Notes: a model not told the origin generated them from the letters alone. A DNA stretch of 19,180 nt from JBBSGC01 sp038254525 (GCA_038254525.1 JBBSGC010000025.1:1-19180), one strand, 5' to 3'. Positions 1 through 7,711 are shown, counted from the first letter of the stretch. Translations and numbers: made by a program.

Positions 1-2
1 GC

Positions 3-137
3 CGGGTCGAGGTTCGCTGCGCGACCTGTGGCTCACACCTGGGGCACGTGTTCGACGGCGAGGGCTACGGCACGCCCACCGACCAGCGCTACTGCATCAA
101 CTCGGTCTCGATGACCCTGGAGCCCAACGAGGGCTGA
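3..137 (+). CDS. msrB: peptide-methionine (R)-S-oxide reductase MsrB, 3' end only
   Basis: The last 44 codons of a gene that begins before the window. The translation contains CATCGSHLGHVF, with the second CxxC pair of the structural zinc site, and RYCINS, with the cysteine that attacks methionine-R-sulfoxide in MsrB enzymes. It ends EPNEG at a TGA stop. MsrB is a cytosolic repair enzyme that reduces methionine-R-sulfoxide in oxidised proteins using thioredoxin. Only the C-terminal third is visible, so the N-terminal CxxC pair and the start cannot be checked. It converges on hemQ with only 6 bases between the two stop codons. The motifs make the family call firm despite the short length. Confidence 0.93.
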   Translation, partial: RVEVRCATCGSHLGHVFDGEGYGTPTDQRYCINSVSMTLEPNEG

Positions 138-143
138 CGCCGC

Positions 144-872
144 TCAGGGCAGCGCGGCGAGGATGTCGGCGATGCCGCGACGACGACCGGTGAAAAACGG
201 CACCTCCGCACGGACGTGCCGTCGCGCGCGGCTGGCCCGCAGCGCGCGCATCAGGTCCACGATTCGGTGCAGCTCGTCGGCCTCAAAGGCCAGCAGCCAC
301 TCGTAGTCGCCCAGCGCAAAAGCAGCCACCGTGTTGGCCCGCACGTCCTGGTAGTCACGAGCCTGCAGGCCGTGCTCCCGGAGCATGTCGCGACGCTGGT
401 CCGCCGGCAGCAGGTACCACTCGTAGGAGCGCACGAACGGGTAGACGCACAGGTAGTCGAGCGGCTCCTCACCGGCGAGGAACGCCGGCACGTGACCCCG
501 GTTGAACTCGGCTGGGCGGTGCAGCCCCAGCTGGCTCCAGACCGGCGCCAGATGGGCGCCGAAGGCGGTGCGGCGGAAGCGGTTGTACGCCTCCTGCAAC
601 GACTCGGCCGCCTCCGCATGCCACCAGATCATCAGGTCGGCGTCGGCCCGCAGCCCACTGACGTCGTAGGTGCCGCGAACCGTGACGCCCTTCGCGGCCA
701 GCTGCTCGAGCAGGCCGTCCACCTCGTCGGCCTGACCGGAGCGGCCGCAGTCCCCCAGCGTCCGCGCCAGCCGGAACACCGACCACATCGTGTATCGGAT
801 CGTGTCGTTGGCGTCGGGAGTGCCGGTCGCCTGGTCGCTGGCGGGTCCGGACTGCGGATTGCTGGGGCTCAT
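144..872 (-). CDS. hemQ: coproheme decarboxylase HemQ (chlorite dismutase-like, ChdC)
   Basis: A protein of 242 residues, the usual length for actinobacterial HemQ. It converts Fe-coproporphyrin III to heme b with peroxide, the last step of the coproporphyrin-dependent pathway. Key residues match the spacing known from the Corynebacterium enzyme: distal His127 in FNRGH, catalytic Tyr144 in YPFVRSYEW with Trp152 eight residues on, and proximal His167 in LREHG. The N-terminal 20 or so residues are Ser/Gln/Asp-rich and probably disordered. The ATG start overlaps the TGA stop of hemY as ATGA, which implies translational coupling; the frame stays open far upstream but that part is only the shadow of hemY. 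It is the last gene of a hemE-hemY-hemQ operon and converges on msrB. Confidence 0.95.
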   Translation of the reverse strand: MSPSNPQSGPASDQATGTPDANDTIRYTMWSVFRLARTLGDCGRSGQADEVDGLLEQLAAKGVTVRGTYDVSGLRADADLMIWWHAEAAESLQEAYNRFRRTAFGAHLAPVWSQLGLHRPAEFNRGHVPAFLAGEEPLDYLCVYPFVRSYEWYLLPADQRRDMLREHGLQARDYQDVRANTVAAFALGDYEWLLAFEADELHRIVDLMRALRASRARRHVRAEVPFFTGRRRGIADILAALP

Positions 873-2320
873 GCCCGCATTGTCGCGCGCTCGGCCAGCG
901 CGTCGACTACCCGGGCAGCGGCACGCTGCCCGTCGGCAACGCACGCGGCCACCCCGATGCCGTCGTAGGCGGCCCCGCACAGCTCCAGGCCGTCCACCTC
1001 GGCGACCGCGGCCCGGATGCGCTCCACCCGACCACGGTGGCCCACCAGGTACTGCGGAAGGCCGCCACCCCATCGGGTGACGCGCGCGTCGAGCAGCCGG
1101 TCGGGCAACCCGACGGCGGCGGCCAGGTCGGCGACCGCCAGGGCGACCAGCTCCGCGTCGTCGCGCTGCAGCAGAGCCTCCTCGCCGTGGCGTCCGAGCG
1201 AGGCCCGCACCACGACGGCCTCCCCGGCGGCCGCCAGCCAGGACCACTTGCTTGACGAGAACGTCGCGGCCTTGACCGCCCGCGCGTCGACCGGCGGCAC
1301 GAGGAAGCCGGTTCCTGCCAGCCGCTGGCGCAGGCCCGCGACCGGGTAGGCGAGAGTCACCACCGCGACGCTCGCGTACGGGATGCGGCGCAGCTCGCCC
1401 GCGACGCCGGCAGCCACGCCGGCCAGCAGCCGGGCGGCCGGGGCGGCCGGCACCGCGAGCACCACCGCGTCGGCGTCCAGCAGCTGCGGCGTCCTGGTCG
1501 GTCCGGCCACCACCTGCCAGCGCCCGGCAGCCGGCCGGAGCAGCTCGCGGACCATCGTCTCGGTGCGGATGTCCGCGCCGCTGGCCGCCGCGACCGCCTG
1601 CGGCAGCCGGCCAACGCCGCCGACGATGCCGGCGAACACCGGCTCAGGCGAGGATGCAGCCCGCTGCGCCAGCCGTTCGCGAGCTGCCAGAAACAGCGGC
1701 CGGCCGGAGCCCACCAGTGCCGACACCTGTGGGGCCGCCGCGGCCAGGGACAGCTGCCGTGCATGGCCGGCGTAGACGCCACCCAGCAACGGCTCGACAA
1801 GGCGGTCTGTCACCTCGGCCCCGAGCAGGCGGGACACGCAGTCGCCGACGCTCACCGCGTCGGCAGCCTCTGGCGAGCGTGGCCCCAGCGCCGGCAGGAG
1901 CGCACCGGCCCATGCCCGCCGCAGGCCAGGTCGCGACAGGATCCCCGAGGTCCGCAGCGCGGGCAGGTCCACCGGCAGCCCCAGCACCGTCGACGGCATC
2001 GGCCGCACCGCCCCGCGCGTCCAGATGCCTGAACCGACCGGCTCGGGATGGCGCAGGTCGTCGCCCAGCCCCACGTCGCGTGCCAGCGTCACCGCCTCGG
2101 GCCGGCGGTTCAGCAGCGCCTCGGCTCCTGCGTCGACCGGGAGGCCGGCGACGTCGCTTACGAGCAGCTTGCCCCCCACGCGCGCGGAGCCCTCGAGCAC
2201 GGTCACGCGCAGCGGTAGCCGACGGTGTGTCGCCAACCGGTGAAGCTGATGAGCGGCGGCGAGACCGCTGATGCCGCCACCTATGACGACGACGTGCAAC
2301 CGCTCTGCCGAGAGGCTCAC
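869..2320 (-). CDS. hemY: coproporphyrinogen III oxidase / protoporphyrinogen oxidase (HemY/CgoX), FAD-dependent
   Basis: A protein of 483 residues with an N-terminal Rossmann FAD motif, VVVIGGGISGLAAA (about residues 10-23), then VLEGSARVGGKL (about 41-52) and a C-terminal FAD-contacting segment, CGAAYDGIGVAACVADG. This is the layout of the HemY family of amine-oxidase-like flavoproteins. With HemQ next door it most likely oxidises coproporphyrinogen III to coproporphyrin III rather than acting on protoporphyrinogen. I chose the GTG start because it overlaps the hemE stop as GTGA and places the FAD motif at the normal distance from the N terminus; the frame is open for another 1.2 kb upstream, but that is antisense-frame noise inside hemE. 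Annotation pipelines often call this gene hemG. Confidence 0.94.
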   Translation of the reverse strand: MSLSAERLHVVVIGGGISGLAAAHQLHRLATHRRLPLRVTVLEGSARVGGKLLVSDVAGLPVDAGAEALLNRRPEAVTLARDVGLGDDLRHPEPVGSGIWTRGAVRPMPSTVLGLPVDLPALRTSGILSRPGLRRAWAGALLPALGPRSPEAADAVSVGDCVSRLLGAEVTDRLVEPLLGGVYAGHARQLSLAAAAPQVSALVGSGRPLFLAARERLAQRAASSPEPVFAGIVGGVGRLPQAVAAASGADIRTETMVRELLRPAAGRWQVVAGPTRTPQLLDADAVVLAVPAAPAARLLAGVAAGVAGELRRIPYASVAVVTLAYPVAGLRQRLAGTGFLVPPVDARAVKAATFSSSKWSWLAAAGEAVVVRASLGRHGEEALLQRDDAELVALAVADLAAAVGLPDRLLDARVTRWGGGLPQYLVGHRGRVERIRAAVAEVDGLELCGAAYDGIGVAACVADGQRAAARVVDALAERATMRA

Positions 2321-3402
2321 GCCGGGGGCTGGGCCGAGTAGTCGTGCACGAAGTCGACCAGCCGGGTCAGCGCGTCCGGGTCGGTGGCCGGGTGGACGCC
2401 GTGCCCCAGGTTGAAGATGTGACCGGGCGCCGCACGGCCGGCGTCGATGGCCTTGGCCGCCTCGGCGTGCACGATCTCGGCGGGGGCGAACAGCAGCGCC
2501 GGGTCGAGGTTGCCCTGCAGGGCGTTGCCCGGTCCGATCCGCCGGGCCGCCTCGTCGAGCGGCACCCGCCAGTCGACGCCAACGACGTCGGCCCCAGCGT
2601 CGCCCATCAGCGCCAGCAGCTCGCCGGTGCCGACCCCGAAGTGGATGCGCGGGACGCCCAGGTCGGCCACCCCGGCCAGCACCGACGCCGAATGCGGTTG
2701 CACGAACCGCAGATAGTCCGATGGCGACAGCGCGCCGGCCCATGAGTCGAACAGCTGGACCGCCCGCGCTCCCGCCTCCACCTGAACGCGGAGAAACGCT
2801 CCGGCGATCGCCGCGAGCCGGGAGAGCAAGGCATGCCACAGATCCGGCTCGCCGTGCATGAGCGCCTTGGTGCGCGCGTGGTCCTTCGAGGGACCACCCT
2901 CCACCAGGTAGGACGCCAGCGTGAACGGCGCACCCGCGAAGCCGATGAGGGGCACCCCGCCATCTTCGGCGCCTCGCAGCTGCGCCAGCTGGGCGACCAG
3001 CTCGCGGACTGCCGCACTGACGTACGCGACGTCCTCGGACTGCAGCGGGCGCAGGCGCTCCAGATCTCGCGGCGTGGTGAACCGCTCGGCCACCACCGGA
3101 CCGGTGCCGGGCACGATGTCGAGGTCGACGCCGACTGCCTTGAGCGGCAAGACGATGTCGGAGAAGAGGATCGCCGCGTCGACGCCGTGTCGGCGCACCG
3201 GCTGCATGGTGATCTCGACGACGAGGTCGGGGCGCATGCATGAGTCGAGCATCGCCACCCCCTCGCGCAGCGCGCGGTACTCGGGCAGCGAACGCCCGGC
3301 CTGACGCATGAACCAGACCGGCAGGTGTGGCACTGGCTCGCCGCGAGCAGCTCTGAGCAGGAGCGGGTCGGCCGGGACGGCGGCGGCATCGGCGGCGGGC
3401 AC
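2317..3402 (-). CDS. hemE: uroporphyrinogen decarboxylase HemE
   Basis: A protein of 361 residues, normal for HemE, which removes four carboxyl groups from uroporphyrinogen III to give coproporphyrinogen III in the cytosol. The signature FMRQAGRSLPEYR (31-43) carries the substrate-binding arginines, SDIVLP contains the catalytic Asp82, FAGAPFTLASYLVEGG contains Tyr165, and NLGHGVHP contains His334, equivalent to the human active-site Asp86, Tyr164 and His339. I chose the GTG at 3400-3402 because GGGAGG precedes it by about 8 bases and it gives the family-typical N terminus, although the frame extends 91 codons further upstream. It is the first gene of the hemE-hemY-hemQ operon and is divergent from the DUF3000 gene, with 69 bases between the start codons. 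Confidence 0.96.
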   Translation of the reverse strand: MPAADAAAVPADPLLLRAARGEPVPHLPVWFMRQAGRSLPEYRALREGVAMLDSCMRPDLVVEITMQPVRRHGVDAAILFSDIVLPLKAVGVDLDIVPGTGPVVAERFTTPRDLERLRPLQSEDVAYVSAAVRELVAQLAQLRGAEDGGVPLIGFAGAPFTLASYLVEGGPSKDHARTKALMHGEPDLWHALLSRLAAIAGAFLRVQVEAGARAVQLFDSWAGALSPSDYLRFVQPHSASVLAGVADLGVPRIHFGVGTGELLALMGDAGADVVGVDWRVPLDEAARRIGPGNALQGNLDPALLFAPAEIVHAEAAKAIDAGRAAPGHIFNLGHGVHPATDPDALTRLVDFVHDYSAQPPA

Positions 3403-3459
3403 GGGTCGATCCTCCCAGGCGATCCGGCGCGTCGCTGTGCCGGGCGTCGAGGCCCGACC

Positions 3460-3465
3460 TACGCT
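3460..3465 (+). promoter_or_regulatory. -10 element of a leaderless promoter for the DUF3000 gene
   Basis: TACGCT fits the actinobacterial -10 pattern TANNNT and ends exactly 6 bases before the ATG at 3472, so transcription would start on or next to the start codon. No Shine-Dalgarno sequence is present. No convincing -35 is visible. The same spacing recurs at four other genes in this window, which raises confidence. Confidence 0.55.
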
Positions 3466-3471
3466 CAACGC

Positions 3472-4053
3472 ATGGCAGCCAGGGAGGAGGTCGACGGTCC
3501 GCCCGAGGAGTTCCTGGCTGCCGTCGCTCAGCTCCGGGGAGCGCACGTACGCCCGGAGGTCGTGCTGGAGGAGATGCCGGCACCGCAACGCATCGCGCCC
3601 TATGCGAGCGCGGTCACCGCCGACGTGACGATCGACGGCGTGGAGCTGGGCACCGGCCGCCTGGTCTTGCTGCACGACCCGGCCGGCAACGAGGCATGGC
3701 AGGGCACTTTCCGGTGTGTCGCATTCACCCGTGCTGAGATCGAGCCGGAGATGATCACCGACTCGCTGCTGTCAGCGGTCGGGTGGTCCTGGCTTACCGA
3801 TGCGCTGTCGGCTCACGCCGCCGGCTTCGTCGCGCCCAGCGGAACCGTCACCTCGGTGCTGTCCGAGGCCTTCGGCGGGATGGCCGAGGACGGTTCCACC
3901 GCTGAGATCGAGATCCGGGCGTCCTGGACGCCGACCGGTCCGATCGGCCCGCACGTCGAAGCCTGGGCCGAGCTGCTGTGCACCGCGGCTGGCCTGCCAC
4001 CGCTGCCGGCCGGTGTCGTCTCCATGCCGAACCGGCGCGTGCGCCGGAGCTGA
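3472..4053 (+). CDS. DUF3000 domain-containing protein
   Basis: A protein of 193 residues matching what I recall of DUF3000, a family largely confined to actinobacteria and commonly found beside hemE and a ribonuclease D gene, as here. Recognisable segments are PQRIAPYASAVTADV, TGRLVLLHDPAGNEAWQG, and VGWSWLTDAL followed by a long C-terminal strand/helix region ending in basic residues. There is no signal peptide or membrane segment, so it is probably cytosolic. The function is unknown. The ATG at 3472 is chosen over an upstream in-frame ATG because it lies directly downstream of a -10 hexamer and avoids overlap with the hemE start. The ribonuclease D gene follows after 4 bases, so the two are probably one operon. 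Confidence 0.85.
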   Translation: MAAREEVDGPPEEFLAAVAQLRGAHVRPEVVLEEMPAPQRIAPYASAVTADVTIDGVELGTGRLVLLHDPAGNEAWQGTFRCVAFTRAEIEPEMITDSLLSAVGWSWLTDALSAHAAGFVAPSGTVTSVLSEAFGGMAEDGSTAEIEIRASWTPTGPIGPHVEAWAELLCTAAGLPPLPAGVVSMPNRRVRRS

Positions 4054-4057
4054 GTCA

Positions 4058-5299
4058 ATGCCCCAGCCCGGCCCCGAGCAGCTGGCTGACCCGGTCGACG
4101 AACCGCCACCGCTGACGCTGCGCGACCCGCTCCCTCCGGTGGTCGACACTGCCGGCGCGTTGGCCGCGACTATCCGGTCCGTTGCCACCGGCACGGGGCC
4201 GGTGGCCCTCGACGCCGAGCGCGCCTCCGGCCACCGCTACTCCCAGCGCGCCTACCTCGTCCAGCTGCGCAGAGTCGGCAGCGGCACAGCGCTGATCGAC
4301 CCGATCCCCTTTCCCGGTCTCGACGAGCTGGGCGCCGCGATCGGCGACACCGAATGGGTCCTGCACGCAGCCACCCAGGACTTGATGTGCCTGGCGGAGA
4401 TCGGCCTGCGCCCCACGACGCTGTTTGACACCGAGCTGGCCGCAAGACTGCTCAACGTTCCGCGGGTCGGCCTCGCCACGCTGGTCAGCGAGCTGCTGGG
4501 GAGCTCACTCGCCAAGGAACACTCGGCCGTCGACTGGTCGACCCGCCCGCTGCCGGAGCCGTGGCTGGTCTACGCCGCGCTCGACGTCGAGGTGCTACTG
4601 GAGCTTCGGACCGTGCTGATCGACCTGCTGACGCGGGCCGGCAAGCTGGGCTGGGCGCATGAGGAGTTCGACGCCTTGACCCGTTTCGGCGGCCCCACGC
4701 CGCGAGCTGAGCCGTGGCGCCGGACCTCCGGCATCCACAAGGTGCGTGGGCGCCGCCCGCTCGCCGTGGTCCGGGAGCTGTGGCAGGCGCGCGACGAGGT
4801 CGCCCGCCGACGTGACACCGCTCCTAGCCGGGTGCTGCCGGACTCGCTGATAGCCGAGATCGCCACGACCATGCCGAAGGACGGCCAGGCGTTGCGCGGG
4901 TCCACCGCTATGCGCCGCCGCGGTGCTCGCCGACACCTCGATGCCTGGAGCGACGCCTACGATCGCGCGCTCGCCCAGCCCGAGGACCAGCTGCCGTTGG
5001 CGGCGGCGCGCCCCGACGGTCCGCCGCCGGCGCGCGCCTGGGCGCAGAGGCATCCCGTCGCGGCTGCTCGGCTGAGCGCCTGCCGGGGCGTGATCAGCGA
5101 GCTTGCGACGGCGCACGAGCTGCCGGCGGAGAACGTGCTGAGTCCCGAGCTCGTGCGCCGGCTCGCCTGGGAGCCGCCCGAACCCGCCGACGAGCCGACG
5201 GTCGCGGCCGTACTCGCCGCAGGTGGTGCCCGGATGTGGCAGATCGGGCTCACGACGCCCGGTCTGTGTGCGGCGCTGGACGCCGGCCGCGACGGCTGA
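4058..5299 (+). CDS. rnd: ribonuclease D-like 3'-5' exonuclease with HRDC domain
   Basis: A protein of 413 residues. The N-terminal half is a DEDDy exonuclease: Exo I Asp52-x-Glu54 in LDAERASG, Exo II Asp108 in HAATQDLMCL, and Exo III Tyr172-Asp176 in YAALDVEVL. A helical HRDC domain follows at about residues 230-305 (RRPLAVVRELWQARDEVARR), and a second helical, HRDC-like segment lies near the C terminus. RNase D trims 3' ends of tRNA and other stable RNA precursors. The ATG lies 4 bases after the DUF3000 stop, with GGAG 8 bases upstream inside the previous gene; the open frame extends upstream inside DUF3000 but that start is unlikely. The E. coli-style name is used by homology, and the precise substrate in actinobacteria is less certain. 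Confidence 0.92.
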   Translation: MPQPGPEQLADPVDEPPPLTLRDPLPPVVDTAGALAATIRSVATGTGPVALDAERASGHRYSQRAYLVQLRRVGSGTALIDPIPFPGLDELGAAIGDTEWVLHAATQDLMCLAEIGLRPTTLFDTELAARLLNVPRVGLATLVSELLGSSLAKEHSAVDWSTRPLPEPWLVYAALDVEVLLELRTVLIDLLTRAGKLGWAHEEFDALTRFGGPTPRAEPWRRTSGIHKVRGRRPLAVVRELWQARDEVARRRDTAPSRVLPDSLIAEIATTMPKDGQALRGSTAMRRRGARRHLDAWSDAYDRALAQPEDQLPLAAARPDGPPPARAWAQRHPVAAARLSACRGVISELATAHELPAENVLSPELVRRLAWEPPEPADEPTVAAVLAAGGARMWQIGLTTPGLCAALDAGRDG

Positions 5300-5365
5300 C
5301 GGCGCTACTCGCCCGCGTCGTCGATTCGGAATGAGCCTGGCTCTGGCGCAGCAGCGCGGCTCCGC

Positions 5366-5384
5366 GTAGGTTAGCCTTGCCTAC
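5366..5384. promoter_or_regulatory. IdeR/DtxR-type iron box upstream of efeU
   Basis: GTAGGTTAGCCTTGCCTAC agrees with the DtxR/IdeR 19-bp consensus TTAGGTTAGSCTAACCTAA at 15 of 19 positions (mismatches at 1, 13, 14 and 19), and 7 of its 9 symmetric pairs are complementary. It lies 13 bases before the efeU start codon and just before its ribosome binding site. It also contains a possible -10, TAGCCT, so a bound Fe(II)-repressor would block transcription. The match was made by eye and no regulator gene is in the window. Confidence 0.75.
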
Positions 5385-5397
5385 CTCCGGAGGACCC

Positions 5398-6243
5398 ATG
5401 CTCGCCAACCTCTTGATCGGCCTGCGCGAGGGCCTCGAGGCCAGTCTCGTCGTAGGCATCCTGGTCGCCTACCTGGTCAAGTCCGGCCGCCGGCGGCTTG
5501 TTCGTCACGTCTGGATCGGCGTCACCGTCGCTGTCGCCCTCAGCATCGGCTTCGGTGCCTTCTTGACCTTCACCTCCAGGACGCTGACCTTCGCGGCGCA
5601 GGAGACCTTCGCCGGAACGCTGTCGATCGTCGCGGTCGGCTTCGTGACCTGGATGATCTTCTGGATGCGGCGCACCGCCCGGTTCATCAAAGCCGAGCTC
5701 GAGGGAAAGCTGGACTCGGCGATCGCAATGGGACCGGTCGCCTTGGTCATCGTGGCGTTCCTCGCGGTCGGGCGCGAGGGCCTCGAGACGTCGCTGTTCA
5801 TCTGGTCGGCCGCGCAGGCGACCAGCGGCGGGCCGTCGCCCTTCATCGGCGCCACGGCCGGCCTGTTGGCCGCGGTCGTCCTCGGCACCTTGTTCTACTT
5901 CGGTGCGCTGCGGATCAACCTGGCCAAGTTCTTCACCTATACCGGCGCATTTCTCGTGGTGGTCGCCGCCGGCGTGCTCGCCTACGGCGTGCACGACCTG
6001 CAGGAGGGACGCGCACTGCCTGGCTTTGCAAACAAGGCGTTCGACGTCAGCTCGACGCTGCCGCTCGACAGCTGGTTCGGGTCCATCCTCAAAGGCGCGT
6101 TCAACTACAACCCGACGCCGACCGTTCTCGAGATGGTGGTCTGGGTGGGCTACCTGGTTCCCGTCATGATCGTCTTCTTGTGGCCGCAGCGACGTCCGAC
6201 CCCGCCCCGTCGTACGCCGGAGCCGGCTAGCGCCGCGGTCTGA
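5398..6243 (+). CDS. efeU: FTR1/EfeU-family iron permease
   Basis: A membrane protein of 281 residues with about seven hydrophobic segments and the two family-defining REGLE motifs, at residues 10-14 (GLREGLEASL) and 126-130 (GREGLETSL), which bind ferric iron in Ftr1-type permeases. It starts with ATG 3 bases after a strong CCGGAGGA ribosome binding site. A short basic, proline-rich tail ends the protein on the cytosolic side. In EfeUOB systems this permease works with the periplasmic EfeO and the peroxidase EfeB, but neither gene follows here: the next gene is an unrelated-looking lipoprotein. The iron box over its promoter supports a role in iron uptake under limitation. The family is clear; whether partners are encoded elsewhere cannot be seen. 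Confidence 0.93.
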   Translation: MLANLLIGLREGLEASLVVGILVAYLVKSGRRRLVRHVWIGVTVAVALSIGFGAFLTFTSRTLTFAAQETFAGTLSIVAVGFVTWMIFWMRRTARFIKAELEGKLDSAIAMGPVALVIVAFLAVGREGLETSLFIWSAAQATSGGPSPFIGATAGLLAAVVLGTLFYFGALRINLAKFFTYTGAFLVVVAAGVLAYGVHDLQEGRALPGFANKAFDVSSTLPLDSWFGSILKGAFNYNPTPTVLEMVVWVGYLVPVMIVFLWPQRRPTPPRRTPEPASAAV

Positions 6244-6262
6244 GGCACGCAGGACTGCGCGT

Positions 6263-6284
6263 GTCGCCCGGCCGCACAGGCGAC
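6263..6284 (+). terminator. possible hairpin terminator after efeU
   Basis: GTCGCC and GGCGAC form a 6-bp stem around a 10-base loop, 19 bases after the efeU stop. There is no U-tract, which is common for high-G+C actinobacterial terminators but leaves the call weak. Confidence 0.3.
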
Positions 6285-6293
6285 GGCTCTCAC

Positions 6294-6299
6294 TAGGGT
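6294..6299 (+). promoter_or_regulatory. -10 element of a leaderless promoter for the lipoprotein gene
   Basis: TAGGGT fits TANNNT and ends 7 bases before the ATG at 6307. No Shine-Dalgarno sequence precedes the start, so a leaderless mRNA is likely, separate from efeU. No clear -35 is seen. Confidence 0.5.
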
Positions 6300-6306
6300 T
6301 GGGGCC

Positions 6307-7080
6307 ATGCCCACCCGCGGTGGCACTCGCACGCGTACGACCTCGCGGTTCGGCAGGGGATGGGTCCGGGTTGTGGCGCTGAGCCTTCCGTCGCTGCTGA
6401 CTGCCTGCGCCGGCTCCGCTGGCACCACCGCCGCGCAGAGCACCGGCCCGGCAGCCCCCCGGGCGACTGCGCCGATCAGTGGGCCGACCAGCGGCCCGAC
6501 CGCCGCCGACACGTCCTCGACGCCACCGGGATCGCTGCGGCAGGGGCTCCTCAGCGCTGCCGAGCTGCCGGTGCCCGGCGGACAAGGGCGGTGGCGAATC
6601 ACCGACACGGGAAACGGCGACGGGCAGCGCCCGGCGTCGGTGTGCCAGCGCACCCCGCTGGCCTCGATCGGGGCGACGCAGATAGTTCGCCGCGACTTCC
6701 GGCTGCCCGGCATGTCCGCGGTCCATCTGGTCGCCCGGTTCCCTGACGAGCTCACGGCCACGCAGGCCTACTCGGTCCTCGAGGCCTGGTTGCGCGAGTG
6801 CGCTGGCCGGCTCGAGGAGCAGGGCTACCAGGGCAAGCCGCCCGGGGGCTTCACCGCCACCACCGGCGGTTCCACCGCGGGCTTTGCGGTTCTGTTCTAC
6901 GGTCCGGTCCCGGGACAGCCGGACTCCTCCTACCTCGAGCCGCAGGCACTGGTCCGCACAGGCGACACGTTGTCCTGGGTTGTGTGGCACCAAATCGGCC
7001 AGGACTACAACTACGAGCCTGGGTCCGCACCCCCGGAGCAGGCGATCAGCGCCATGTCTCGCAAGCTGCCGGCGGACTGA
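6307..7080 (+). CDS. predicted secreted lipoprotein of unknown function
   Basis: A protein of 257 residues. It begins with an arginine-rich segment, then a hydrophobic stretch, VRVVALSLPSLLTAC, ending in a lipobox (LTAC) with Cys34 as the lipidation site. The mature protein starts with a Ser/Thr/Pro/Ala-rich linker of about 40 residues, followed by a compact domain from about residue 77 (LRQGLLSAAELPVPGG) to the end. This domain has two cysteines, Cys113 (SVCQRTP) and Cys165 (LRECAGR), which could form a disulfide. The layout resembles the extracellular PknH-like sensor domains seen in actinobacterial lipoproteins, but I base that only on general shape. The gene lies between efeU and an uncharacterised gene and probably has its own promoter. 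Function unknown. Confidence 0.8.
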   Translation: MPTRGGTRTRTTSRFGRGWVRVVALSLPSLLTACAGSAGTTAAQSTGPAAPRATAPISGPTSGPTAADTSSTPPGSLRQGLLSAAELPVPGGQGRWRITDTGNGDGQRPASVCQRTPLASIGATQIVRRDFRLPGMSAVHLVARFPDELTATQAYSVLEAWLRECAGRLEEQGYQGKPPGGFTATTGGSTAGFAVLFYGPVPGQPDSSYLEPQALVRTGDTLSWVVWHQIGQDYNYEPGSAPPEQAISAMSRKLPAD

Positions 7081-7103
7081 GGAGCCTTCGGGCGTCGCCC
7101 TGG

Positions 7104-7109
7104 CAGACT
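7104..7109 (+). promoter_or_regulatory. possible -10 element for the 197-residue protein gene
   Basis: CAGACT resembles the actinobacterial -10 (TAGACT-like) and ends 8 bases before the ATG at 7118, with no ribosome binding site between. It is weaker than the other leaderless promoters here because the first base is C. Confidence 0.35.
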
Positions 7110-7117
7110 GACCAGCG

Positions 7118-7711
7118 ATGGACACCCCTCGGTTCCGGCGCCCGGCCATGCCCGGCGCCGCCATGTTCCACCTGCTGCCCGGCGAGGATGGTCCGACGAC
7201 CCGCGCCGAGACGGGTGCGCGGATCGCTGAGCTGCTTGTCCGCGGTGCGCGCACCTCAGGTGACGCGGCGGTCGTCGAGCGGATGGTTTCGCTCGCCGAC
7301 GACCACGGCCTCGAGCTGGTGGCCGACCTGTGGCAGCAGGCGCCGCACGACTCGCTGGCCGGTGTGCTATGGCGGCTCTATCTGCTACGCGCGTGGGTGC
7401 GCCGCGATCCGGTACGCGCGGCCCGGGAGTTCGACGCCGGTCGACGCCATGCTCCGGTCGCCGAGGTGGTCGCCGGGGTCGTGGAGCCCCCTGGGCCCAC
7501 CGAGGTCTGCCAGCTCGTGGACGAGGTGCTGCGCGGCGTCGCCCGCGGCGACCTGGCCATGACCGTGGAACGGGCCGCGGCGTTCGCCCGGGTCGTCGCG
7601 ATCGGACGCGCCCATCTCGACGCCCCCGTCCTCAGCGCCGCCCGGTTGTTGGGCACCGCCGAGCAGCTGGAGGAGGCTGCCCGGCTCGAGCGCGAAGGCG
7701 CCTTGTCCTGA
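7118..7711 (+). CDS. conserved-looking helical protein of unknown function
   Basis: A protein of 197 residues that I do not recognise. After about 25 residues (MFHLLPGEDGPTTRAETGAR) it is almost entirely alpha-helical, with repeating amphipathic helices such as ELVADLWQQAP, LAGVLWRLYLLRAWVRRDP and TEVCQLVDEVLRGVARGD, giving the look of a small helical-repeat protein. There is no signal peptide or membrane segment, so it is probably cytosolic. Third-position G/C bias and codon use match the neighbouring genes, supporting that it is real. It starts 37 bases after the lipoprotein stop and ends before a convergent intergenic region. No function is proposed. Confidence 0.75.
   Translation: MDTPRFRRPAMPGAAMFHLLPGEDGPTTRAETGARIAELLVRGARTSGDAAVVERMVSLADDHGLELVADLWQQAPHDSLAGVLWRLYLLRAWVRRDPVRAAREFDAGRRHAPVAEVVAGVVEPPGPTEVCQLVDEVLRGVARGDLAMTVERAAAFARVVAIGRAHLDAPVLSAARLLGTAEQLEEAARLEREGALS

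Noticed and set aside
2321..3583. Upstream extension of the hemY frame to a 904-residue protein
   Set aside because: The added part is Arg/Ala-rich noise lying inside hemE; the GTG that overlaps the hemE stop gives the normal HemY N terminus.
5371..7254. A 627-codon open frame on the minus strand opposite efeU and the lipoprotein gene
   Set aside because: It spans two unrelated genes and their promoters, is highly charged and low in hydrophobic residues, and has no motif.
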